Source: Centipeda periodontii DSM 2778
GTDB lineage: Bacteria; Bacillota; Negativicutes; Selenomonadales; Selenomonadaceae
Reading direction: 5' to 3'
Assembly (NCBI RefSeq): GCF_000213975.1
Contig: NZ_GL892076.1
Span: forward strand, 1,862,384 to 1,907,497
Length of the DNA stretch: 45,114 nt
The translations under genes and the position numbers were made by a program. Shown piece by piece: positions 33,598 to 40,549 of this stretch. Numbering within the stretch: the stretch's first letter is position 1; each line of letters begins with the position of its first letter. Below the pieces are notes generated by a model. That model ran no database searches. It saw only the letters and a list, made by a program, of their open reading frames with translations, and had not been told where the DNA came from.

Positions 33598-33783
33598 TCA
33601 TCATTACATTATATCGTTATCAACGTTACGTCGTTCATTGCCGCTATCAAAATGATACTAGAGGGAAAGGTCCGTGTTGCGTTCGCACGCAATACGGTAA
33701 CTTCGACTCTTTCACCGACGTATCGAGAAGCCCCACCAATTCAAATCCCGGCAACCCGAATGATACATCCACCTCAACGTCGA
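33598..33783 (-). pseudogene. comM remnant (copy 4), internally deleted
   Basis: 33598-33702 matches 4750-4855 of copy 1, including the unusual tail after ILVAAMN. 33703-33783 matches the 5' part of the gene around [20 protein letters not shown]. Everything between is deleted. It shares copy 1's abnormal 3' junction, which means the truncated allele itself was copied. Confidence 0.8.
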
Positions 33784-33816
33784 ATATGACGAATGGAACC
33801 GACATACATAGAAAAC

Positions 33817-33838
33817 AGCCCATCCATACGGATGGGCT
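33817..33838 (-). terminator. Terminator of the SemiSWEET gene
   Basis: AGCCCATCC and GGATGGGCT with a 4-base loop; on the minus strand followed by GTTTTC. It is located 50 bp past the SemiSWEET stop at 33890. Confidence 0.75.
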
Positions 33839-33889
33839 GGTCATTCATGGAGATTCACATTATTTGTATTTGTTGCTTCGTATACACAT

Positions 33890-34135
33890 TTATAGACGGG
33901 CGGTAATCGCAGCCGTCAGACCAAAGATGATGCCCGGAGAATTGGCGATTACGAGCGGCCAGTCGCGATGCTCTTTGAAAAATCCGTATCCGACCCACAT
34001 CGTGCAGTTGATGAAGGCGACGAACGGCTGAATCCAGTCTCCCTGATGACCGGACAGATTTCCAAGATTCTGTGGAATATAGGAAACGTACATACAGATG
34101 GACAGACCGGAGGCAATTACGCCAACGATTTTCAT
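33890..34135 (-). CDS. SemiSWEET-family sugar transporter (possible frameshift near start)
   Basis: 81 residues with three hydrophobic segments: IVGVIASGLSICMYVSYIPQ, WIQPFVAFINCTMWVGYGFF and WPLVIANSPGIIFGLTAAIT. The SYIPQ motif in helix 1 and N-T-x-W in helix 2 identify the SemiSWEET family, which works as dimers and lets sugars pass across the inner membrane. The ATG at 34135 has no ribosome site at proper distance (ggagga is 17 bases away). A 30-codon frame beginning at ATG 34226, behind a strong gggagggg, ends out of phase at a run of seven A's; with six A's it would fuse to this gene. So the gene is either coupled or frameshifted. Confidence 0.82.
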   Translation of the reverse strand: MKIVGVIASGLSICMYVSYIPQNLGNLSGHQGDWIQPFVAFINCTMWVGYGFFKEHRDWPLVIANSPGIIFGLTAAITARL

Positions 34136-34139
34136 CTTG

Positions 34140-34226
34140 TTTTTTTCCAGCTTCCTCCCAAATCTGCACAGCCTTCTCTTCCAGATGCTCCGCCTCAGCT
34201 TCTGCTTTTTTCAATACTTCTTCCAT
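34140..34226 (-). other. Short upstream frame with strong ribosome site, leading into the SemiSWEET gene
   Basis: ATG 34226 with gggagggg. Encodes a charged helix (MEEVLKKAEAEAEHLEEKAV, then QIWEEAGKK) up to the A7 run at 34140-34146. Read straight on, the frame continues out of phase to 33855 without family likeness. It could be an N-terminal extension of SemiSWEET, or a leader that couples translation. Confidence 0.6.
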
Positions 34227-34342
34227 ATCGTGTTCCCCTCCCTCAAAACAGATCAATGATCCTTCAACCCTCAATATTGTACCACACAATTTCTTGACGC
34301 ATACCACATTCCCCAATGTATACCGATGGAATACCGATATAT

Positions 34343-35287
34343 TCAGAACAATTCTCCCTCGGCGATACGTCCAAGGAGCTCCTTCGACGGGATGAAGAAG
34401 AGCTGCCCCTTTTCGGCGGTCGAATACTCGAGCAAACGGTCATCCTGCGTAAACATATTGGTGACCATCTGCCGTGTCACATCCCAGTGACGTGCGTAGC
34501 CGATGAAATAGGTGCCGCGCACCCCCTCGCCCGGATTCGCAAAGACGACGTTCATACGCACGATCTTGTGCTCCTCGCCATCGCGGTTGTCCTGCGAGAT
34601 GATGTTGTGCGCACGCGGATCCTTCTCCTCGTCGGAGAGTTCGAGATCGCTGTATTTCCTGCGACCGACGTACTTCTCCTGCACCTCGGTCGGGAGTGCC
34701 CTCCATGCGTCGAGGTCGTGAATGTATTTCTGTGCAAAGGCATAGGAACCGTTGATGAACTCCGGATCCTCCGCACCGATGATCGCCCACTCCTTTGCCT
34801 CCTCACCGACGGGATTCTCCGTTCCGTCAATGAAGTCAATGATTGCACGTCCCTCAAGATAGTGAAAGCCATGTGTCTCATCTACAACGTTTACGACAGG
34901 ACGAAGGAAGCCCATGATCTGATCGACGACGAGATAGCTGGTTGCCGCCTGACCCGCGCGCACATGAAGAAAGAGATCGGCAGGTGTCGTAGGTGCTGTG
35001 TGATGTACTCCGTTTACCCCCTTGAAATCCTCAAGTTCCTTCGGCTTCTTTGCCGTTGGAAAGAGATATTCCCACGCACGGTTGCTGAACCCAAACGAGA
35101 GCTTCACCGTCTCCGGTGCGACGCGGATGTTCATCGAGCGCTGAATCGCCTCCATCCGATCTGCCATATCGGCGATGATCTCCCGCTCCTTCTCAATATC
35201 CTCGCGTTTCAGTGAGAGCATAACGAAAATGACGCTCTCCCCCGCATCCTTGAACACATCCTGCGCAAGATTTGCATTGACCTCCAT
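34343..35287 (-). CDS. Dye-decolourising (DyP-type) haem peroxidase
   Basis: The frame opens at 35533, but the ATG at 35287 lies behind ggagggag, giving 314 residues, the usual length. The distal signature GxxDG appears as IIDFIDGTENP at about 149-159 with the catalytic Asp. DPRAHNI at 223-229 supplies the likely proximal haem His. SLKREDIEKEREIIADMADR and GFSNRAWEYLFP fit the N-terminal ferredoxin-like half. No Tat signal, so it is cytoplasmic. DyP enzymes reduce H2O2 with various donors. Divergent from an aldo/keto reductase. Confidence 0.92.
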   Translation of the reverse strand: MEVNANLAQDVFKDAGESVIFVMLSLKREDIEKEREIIADMADRMEAIQRSMNIRVAPETVKLSFGFSNRAWEYLFPTAKKPKELEDFKGVNGVHHTAPTTPADLFLHVRAGQAATSYLVVDQIMGFLRPVVNVVDETHGFHYLEGRAIIDFIDGTENPVGEEAKEWAIIGAEDPEFINGSYAFAQKYIHDLDAWRALPTEVQEKYVGRRKYSDLELSDEEKDPRAHNIISQDNRDGEEHKIVRMNVVFANPGEGVRGTYFIGYARHWDVTRQMVTNMFTQDDRLLEYSTAEKGQLFFIPSKELLGRIAEGELF

Positions 35288-35468
35288 AGGTCTCCCTCCT
35301 ATACCATAATACATCCAACTTCCGCTTTGATTGTACGCTGTTTCTCCATGCAAGGCAAGAAAAAAACTATCGACAGAAGGAAAACACCTCTGATGCACCG
35401 AATACCTCATGCAGTAAATTATACCTCGTAGCAAGAGAATTGTTTCTACAAAATGGGAGGGATCCACA

Positions 35469-36404
35469 ATGACAGATCTGCCAAAGATCGCGCTTGGTAC
35501 ATGGGCATGGGGCAACGATGGCACATTCGGCACAAACTACACAGAGGAGCAGCTGCGCCCCGTCTTTGACGATGCGATGGCTCACGGGCTGAATCTCTGG
35601 GATACGGCGTACGCATACGGCATGGGCACATCGGAGCAGATGCTCGGTGCATTCCTCAAAGGACGTGCACGCGACTCCTACCTGATCGCGGACAAGCTCA
35701 CGCCACAGTGCTTGGATCCGTCCTCGGACACCCCCGTGGCGGATATGTGGGAAATGCAGCGGAAGATGCTCGGCGTGGAGACCATGGACATCTACTGGCT
35801 GCATAACACAACAGAAGCTCCGCGTTGGATTGAACGCATAGCGAGGTTCTTTGAGGGCAAAGCCGATGCGCCGATGATCGGTGTCTCAAACCACAATCTC
35901 ACAGAGATCAAGGAGGCGGACAAAATCCTTCGCGCGCACGGGCGAAAACTCGGTGCGGTACAGAACCACTACAGTCTCATGAACCGTTCCTCCGAGGAGT
36001 CGGGGATTTTGGACTACTGCCGCGCAAACGACATCCGATTCTTCTCGTACATGGTGCTCGAGCAGGGTGCGCTCTCGGGGCAGTACAGCACGCTGAATCC
36101 TATGCCGAACAACTCTGAACGTGCAGCAATCTACAATCCCATCATGGATAAAATCGAGATGCTGAACACTTCGCTCAAACTGCTCGCAGACAAGTACAAG
36201 GTCAGCATCGCGCAGATCCCCCTCGCATGGGCAATCAACAAGGGCACGCTGCCCATCATCGGTGTGACCAAAAAGAGCCATGTCACAGATGCCGTGCAGG
36301 CAATGAAGATAACCCTCACAACAGAGGAGATCGCGCTGATCGAGAGCACGGCAGACAAGCTCGACTTCAACACCATACGTTTATGGGAAAAAGAGATGAT
36401 TTAA
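35469..36404 (+). CDS. Aldo/keto reductase
   Basis: 311 residues, ATG after gggaggga. TIM-barrel family signatures: LGTWAWGNDG, LWDTAYAYGMGTSEQMLGAF (catalytic Asp and Tyr), ADKLTP (catalytic Lys) and DIYWLHNT (catalytic His). The NADPH-binding end PIIGVTKKSHVTDAVQAM is intact. Substrate is not predictable. It is divergent from the DyP peroxidase gene with 181 bp between, and converges on hexokinase across a MITE-like element. Confidence 0.92.
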   Translation: MTDLPKIALGTWAWGNDGTFGTNYTEEQLRPVFDDAMAHGLNLWDTAYAYGMGTSEQMLGAFLKGRARDSYLIADKLTPQCLDPSSDTPVADMWEMQRKMLGVETMDIYWLHNTTEAPRWIERIARFFEGKADAPMIGVSNHNLTEIKEADKILRAHGRKLGAVQNHYSLMNRSSEESGILDYCRANDIRFFSYMVLEQGALSGQYSTLNPMPNNSERAAIYNPIMDKIEMLNTSLKLLADKYKVSIAQIPLAWAINKGTLPIIGVTKKSHVTDAVQAMKITLTTEEIALIESTADKLDFNTIRLWEKEMI

Positions 36405-36417
36405 GGAGCCATTGACA

Positions 36418-36513
36418 AAATGAAGACTGCCAGATTGGCGTAGATTTTTTCGTCCGAACAAGGAGGCATTGAGCGGGCAAAAAAGATACGTCCAGATGGC
36501 AGTCTTCATTTTA
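36418..36513. mobile_element. MITE-like 96-bp element
   Basis: Perfect 16-bp terminal inverted repeats, AAAATGAAGACTGCCA (36418-36433) and TGGCAGTCTTCATTTT (36498-36513), with weaker pairing continuing inwards to about 27 bp (CGTA blocks). It has no coding capacity. It lies between the convergent aldo/keto reductase and hexokinase genes and may serve as their terminator. Confidence 0.7.
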
Positions 36514-36532
36514 TCCTATTTTTTATGTGTCC

Positions 36533-36553
36533 GGTTTCATTTTACAATGAACC
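36533..36553. repeat. Dispersed near-palindrome (TTCATTTTACAATGAACC type)
   Basis: One of four copies in the window: 7166-7183, 11902-11919 (inverted), 36533-36553 and 44855-44875. The first two touch the ends of IS30 copies 1 and 2. This copy lies 20 bp from the MITE-like element, just before the end of hexokinase. Confidence 0.65.
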
Positions 36554-36556
36554 ACT

Positions 36557-37858
36557 TCATTTTATGCTTTCATTTCGTCCTGTCATGGCTGCCGCGAGTG
36601 CTGCGCCGAGGGCGGAGCCGGCGTTTTCTAGGATGATCTTGACGTTGACTGCCTCGTCCAAGAGGAGGGTGTCGAGCACACCACGCAGGTGATGTGCGAC
36701 GAGCGGGACTTTCTCATAGACGGAGCCGTCAACGGCGACGAATTGGTTCTCGAGCTCGTTTTCGCCCATGCGGTGCTGAATGATCGCGACGAAAGTCGCC
36801 CCAACGATGCGTGCGGAACGGACGATGACGGCGGTTGCGAGCTCCTGCAGCAGGGCGCGTTCGGCGGCGGTGAAGGTCATGCTCGTCTTTGCCTCGATGA
36901 CCGCACCTGCCGCATGGCGGTCGAGGTAGGCATCGGTGATGATCTCGGAGAGCTCGATGCTCGAAAATGGATAGATCCCGTCCGCACTGAGGAGATCGGC
37001 AAGTGCTGCACCGTAGAGCGTTCCGAGGTAGCGTCCCGACACCATCTTTTCCAGACGCTGTGCGCCGGGCTGCTCGGATTCCCTATCGAGGATCTCATCG
37101 TATTTGGAGAAGGGCAGCTTCCCAAAGCCGCCCGACTCCATGTTGATGACGGTCGACGGCTCACTGCCGTCCGCGAATTCCTCGTAGTAGCAGGTGTTCT
37201 GCCCCGTGGCGTAAATCGATCCGATGTAGGTGTGCTCGTGCTTGTACGCCGCCGCGAGCAGTACCGCGACCGTATCGTTGATGACGGCGACAGGTGTGAC
37301 GTTGGTCATGCCGCGCCGTGCGAGTGCCTCCTTGAGGAGGTCGTTGACAACCTTGCCCTCGACCCCCTGCGTGGCGAATTCCTTCGTCCAGACGATTAGC
37401 TTCGCGTTGTTGAGGTTGGTCTGCTGTGAGGGGAAGGAGAAGGTATGTCCGAGGAGATATTTCGTCTCCCGATTCCCGTCGATTGCTTCGTCGATGATGG
37501 AAGCGAGGAAGTCAAACAGTTCCTCTGCCGTCGCATCCGCGCTCACGTAGTCATAGACACCGGGGAGTGTGAGCGGCTTTGCGACCCTGCTCAGCACCTC
37601 GTATTCGCCGCTGCCCTTGAGGAGGATGCGCTGGGCGCGAACGTTCGTGCCGCCGAAGTCGAGCGCGAGGAAGGAACCTTGCTCCTTGCCGCTCGGAAGC
37701 CCTGCATAGGAGCGGAGCATACGGAGCGTTGCGCCCTCTTTGCCGGCGAGCCCCGCGCACATATCGGCGCGGAAATCATCGGCGATCTTGCGGAGAGCAT
37801 CGTCGTCCAAGGTAAAGGCTGCCTTTATCTCGTCAAATTTTTCACGATCAAATCCCAT
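36557..37858 (-). CDS. Hexokinase (eukaryote-type hexokinase family)
   Basis: 433 residues, ATG after gggaggag. Motifs of the classical hexokinase family, larger than bacterial ROK glucokinases: LPSGKEQGSFLALDFGGTNV (ATP phosphate-binding loop 1), LGHTFSFPSQQTNLNNAKLI (sugar binding), VAVINDTVAVLLAAAY with the catalytic Asp, and YIGSIYATGQNTCYYEE. The end has ENAGSALGAALAAAM (ATP-binding). It phosphorylates glucose or fructose in the cytoplasm with ATP. It would use the free glucose made by the GH13 enzyme encoded upstream in the same orientation, although 240 bp of structured DNA separates them. Confidence 0.9.
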   Translation of the reverse strand: MGFDREKFDEIKAAFTLDDDALRKIADDFRADMCAGLAGKEGATLRMLRSYAGLPSGKEQGSFLALDFGGTNVRAQRILLKGSGEYEVLSRVAKPLTLPGVYDYVSADATAEELFDFLASIIDEAIDGNRETKYLLGHTFSFPSQQTNLNNAKLIVWTKEFATQGVEGKVVNDLLKEALARRGMTNVTPVAVINDTVAVLLAAAYKHEHTYIGSIYATGQNTCYYEEFADGSEPSTVINMESGGFGKLPFSKYDEILDRESEQPGAQRLEKMVSGRYLGTLYGAALADLLSADGIYPFSSIELSEIITDAYLDRHAAGAVIEAKTSMTFTAAERALLQELATAVIVRSARIVGATFVAIIQHRMGENELENQFVAVDGSVYEKVPLVAHHLRGVLDTLLLDEAVNVKIILENAGSALGAALAAAMTGRNESIK

Positions 37859-37948
37859 GATAACTCCTCCCAGTTGGAACAGTTTCTGTGTGACGGTCTT
37901 TGGCAGTGCGAAGCCCCAAAGCGAACCCTAGTGGAGCAAACGGGGAAA

Positions 37949-38033
37949 GCGTGCGACCCGCCCCCGGCGTACTTCTTTCGTTCAAGCGTAGCGCGTTTAA
38001 GAAGTGCGCCGGTATTTAGGCGGACGAGCACGC
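37949..38033. repeat. Large imperfect stem-loop, REP-like or structured RNA
   Basis: Nested arms: GCGTGC (37949-37954) with GCACGC (38028-38033), CCGCC with GGCGG, and CCGGCGTACTTCTT (37964-37977) with AAGAAGTGCGCCGG (37999-38012), one mismatch. No T-run. It lies in the 243-bp gap between the hexokinase start and the HAD gene end. Confidence 0.65.
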
Positions 38034-38101
38034 GACCATTTGCGCAACGAGGTGTTCGCGCGGGGCTTGTACTGCCCTAAATCTGTTTCCTATATTCCCT
38101 T

Positions 38102-38875
38102 TTAACGGAAGTGATCGAGCATCGCCCCGACGCTCGGAAACACCTGCTTTGCCTGTGCCTGAATCTCAGGGCGCGCCGTGGTGAGAGAGTAACCATCCCA
38201 TGCCTTCAGCATCGGCAGGTCATTCGTCTCGTCACCGATGGCGAACACCTCTGCGCCGTCCCATCCCATGACAGAGAGGAGGGTATGGATGCCCTGATCC
38301 TTGCTGATGCCGGCGGGCGTGATGTCGAGACTGCACGCATTGGGGAATGCGTGAATCTTGTCACCGAGTTTTGCGTTCAGCACCGCCGCGCATTCGTCGG
38401 ACAGCGCGGGCTCGTGGAAGCCAAGCGAGAATTGCTGAATCCCCGTCAGTCCTCCGATCTCACTCTCCTCGATGTAGACGATGGGGAAATCCCAGTCCTT
38501 TGCCTCGCGCTCGATCCACGAACCCTCGGAATGGTGGCAGAGGTAGGTCACATCTGCCGCAGAGAAGGCGAAGTGGAAAGATTTCTGTGCGCTCGACTCC
38601 GACGCAATCGCCGTGAGCGCACTAGGATCAATCTCCGCCTGAAATCGGACGGCTGCATCCGCACCCCGTATGATACCGCCGTTGTTGCAGACGGTGTAGT
38701 CGAACTCCACACCATACGCCTCAAGCTGCGGGACGAGCATCCCATAGTCGCGTCCCGAGATGACGCCGAACTTATGCCCTGCGGCACGCCAGCGGGCGAT
38801 GCCCGCCTTCGTCTCCTCGTCGATTTTGCCGCCCCGGAGGAGCGTGCCGTCGTAATCGCTTGCCGCTACCTTCAT
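38102..38875 (-). CDS. HAD-superfamily hydrolase, Cof type (class IIB)
   Basis: 257 residues. Motif I AASDYDGTLLRGGKI (nucleophile and general acid Asp), motif II VISGRDYGML, and the end motif GISKDQGIHTLL with VFAIGDETNDLPML (metal-binding Asp pair). The type IIB cap lies between. Cof-type enzymes dephosphorylate sugar phosphates and other small phosphates. The start overlaps the stop of the GH13 gene as ATGA, so it is translationally coupled and most likely acts on a sugar phosphate from the alpha-glucoside pathway, perhaps to relieve sugar-phosphate stress. Confidence 0.88.
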   Translation of the reverse strand: MKVAASDYDGTLLRGGKIDEETKAGIARWRAAGHKFGVISGRDYGMLVPQLEAYGVEFDYTVCNNGGIIRGADAAVRFQAEIDPSALTAIASESSAQKSFHFAFSAADVTYLCHHSEGSWIEREAKDWDFPIVYIEESEIGGLTGIQQFSLGFHEPALSDECAAVLNAKLGDKIHAFPNACSLDITPAGISKDQGIHTLLSVMGWDGAEVFAIGDETNDLPMLKAWDGYSLTTARPEIQAQAKQVFPSVGAMLDHFR

Positions 38876-40536
38876 TTTACTTCCTCCTCATAGACAACCG
38901 CTTCGAGCGGACGGAGCGCAGCCTTTGGTGCATCTGCATAGCTGCCGATGAGACGCACGCCCTTCAAAAATCCTGCGGGAAGCTGCGCCTCCTCTGTAGA
39001 GAAGTTGACCGCCGTTACGATGCGGCGATTGCCCGCCGTGCGTGAGAACGCATAGATCTGCTCGTTGTCCGCAAGCAATTCCTCATACACGCCGTCGAGG
39101 AGTACAGGCTTCGTCTTGCGCAGACGGACGATCTGCTTGTAGTAGGAGAGAACAGAATCCGCATCCGCTTGCTCTGCCGCCGCATTGATTGTGCGGTAGT
39201 TCTCGTTTGCAGGCAGCCACGGCGTGCCCGTCGTAAAGCCCGCATTTTTCGACGTGTCCCACTGCATCGGCGTACGTGCGTTGTCACGGCTGTTGAAGTG
39301 GACAAAGGACAGAGCCTCGGCGGGACTGAAGCCTTCTTTGAGCGCAAGCTCGTACTGACCGTGGGAGGAGATGTCATCGTATGCCTCAATCGTATCCCAC
39401 TTGACATTGGTCATGCCGAGCTCCTCGCCCTCGTAGATGAAGGGCGTACCGCGCAGGGTCATGAGAATGGTTGCGAGTGCCTTTGCGGCGAGCCGTGTAT
39501 CCCCGCCGTGCGGGAAGAAGTAGTTGACGGAGCGTGCGCGGTCATGGTTCTCGAAGTAGATCGGGTACCAGCCCTCCTTGGCAACGCCCGCCTGACTCGC
39601 GGAGAGTGCGCCCTTGAGCTTTGTGAGCGGCCACGGGAGCATCTTCGACCAGCATTCGCCACCCTCGTATGGGACGAGGACGTGCGCGAACTCGAACAGC
39701 ATCGAGAATACGCCGTTCTCGCCGACCCAGTCGGGGAGCTCTGCGACCGAGACACCGTTTGCCTCACCGACGGTGAAGATGTCGTGCCCGTCAAAGACCT
39801 CCCTGCGGAACTCGTGGAGGAAGTCGAGGATGCCGGGCGTGTTCGCCGTCATCGTGTGGACGCTCACCATACCGTCTGCCGCATCGGGCGTGCCGTCCTC
39901 AAAGACAGCGGGCTTCTTGATGTAGGTGATCGCGTCGATGCGGAAGCCGCCGACTCCCTTGTCGAGCCAGAAGTTCGCCGCCGCAAAGAGGGCTGCGCGT
40001 ACCTCCGGGTTCTCCCAGTTGAGATCGGGCTGCGCCTCGGCAAAGGTGTGGAGGTAGTACTGCCCGCGCTCTTTGCAGTACGTCCACGCAGAGCCGCCGA
40101 AGATGCCGCGCCAGTTCGTCGGCGCACTGCCGTCCGGTTTCGCATCGCGCCAGATGTACCAATCGCTCTTTGCGTTATTGCGGCTTGATTTCGACTCGAT
40201 AAACCACGGATGCTGATCGGAGCTGTGGTTGTAGACGAGATCCATGACGATGCGGATGTCACGGCGCTTTGCCTCCGCGATCAGTTCCTCCATGTCGGCA
40301 AGCGTGCCGAACTGGGGATTGATGCCCGTGTAGTCGCTGATGTCATAGCCGTTGTCGACCATGGGCGATGGATAGACGGGAGTGAGCCAGAGTGCACCCG
40401 CGCCGAGATCCTTCAGATAGTCGAGCTTCTCGGTGATGCCGCGCAGGTCGCCCGTGCCGTTTCCCGTCGTATCGTTGAAGCTCTTTGGATAAATCTGATA
40501 GACAGCGGTGTTCTGCCACCATTTCGTTGCTTTCAT
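38872..40536 (-). CDS. GH13-family alpha-glucosidase or phospho-alpha-glucosidase
   Basis: 554 residues, full length. It starts WWQNTAVYQIYPKSFNDTTG, as in oligo-1,6-glucosidases and trehalose-6-phosphate hydrolases. Catalytic elements: VYNHSSDQHPWF, GGFRIDAITY (nucleophile Asp near 200), FTVGEANG (acid Glu near 256) and FENHDRARS (Asp near 331). Second gene of the PTS operon, 13 bp behind the permease. The substrate could be the phosphorylated alpha-glucoside delivered by the PTS or its free form. Sequence alone cannot separate the TreC-like and MalL-like options. Confidence 0.88.
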   Translation of the reverse strand: MKATKWWQNTAVYQIYPKSFNDTTGNGTGDLRGITEKLDYLKDLGAGALWLTPVYPSPMVDNGYDISDYTGINPQFGTLADMEELIAEAKRRDIRIVMDLVYNHSSDQHPWFIESKSSRNNAKSDWYIWRDAKPDGSAPTNWRGIFGGSAWTYCKERGQYYLHTFAEAQPDLNWENPEVRAALFAAANFWLDKGVGGFRIDAITYIKKPAVFEDGTPDAADGMVSVHTMTANTPGILDFLHEFRREVFDGHDIFTVGEANGVSVAELPDWVGENGVFSMLFEFAHVLVPYEGGECWSKMLPWPLTKLKGALSASQAGVAKEGWYPIYFENHDRARSVNYFFPHGGDTRLAAKALATILMTLRGTPFIYEGEELGMTNVKWDTIEAYDDISSHGQYELALKEGFSPAEALSFVHFNSRDNARTPMQWDTSKNAGFTTGTPWLPANENYRTINAAAEQADADSVLSYYKQIVRLRKTKPVLLDGVYEELLADNEQIYAFSRTAGNRRIVTAVNFSTEEAQLPAGFLKGVRLIGSYADAPKAALRPLEAVVYEEEVK

Positions 40537-40549
40537 CGGTGTTCCTTTC

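Noticed and set aside
34343-35215. A plus-strand frame of 299 codons from 34316 across the DyP gene
   Set aside because: Shadow of the DyP peroxidase, which has a proper ribosome site, family length and haem-site motifs.
38111-38893. A 260-codon plus-strand frame over the HAD gene
   Set aside because: Antisense to a HAD hydrolase with all motifs and an ATGA overlap to the preceding gene.
39169-40188. A 339-codon plus-strand frame over the GH13 gene
   Set aside because: Antisense shadow of a gene with intact catalytic motifs; composition is unlike a protein.
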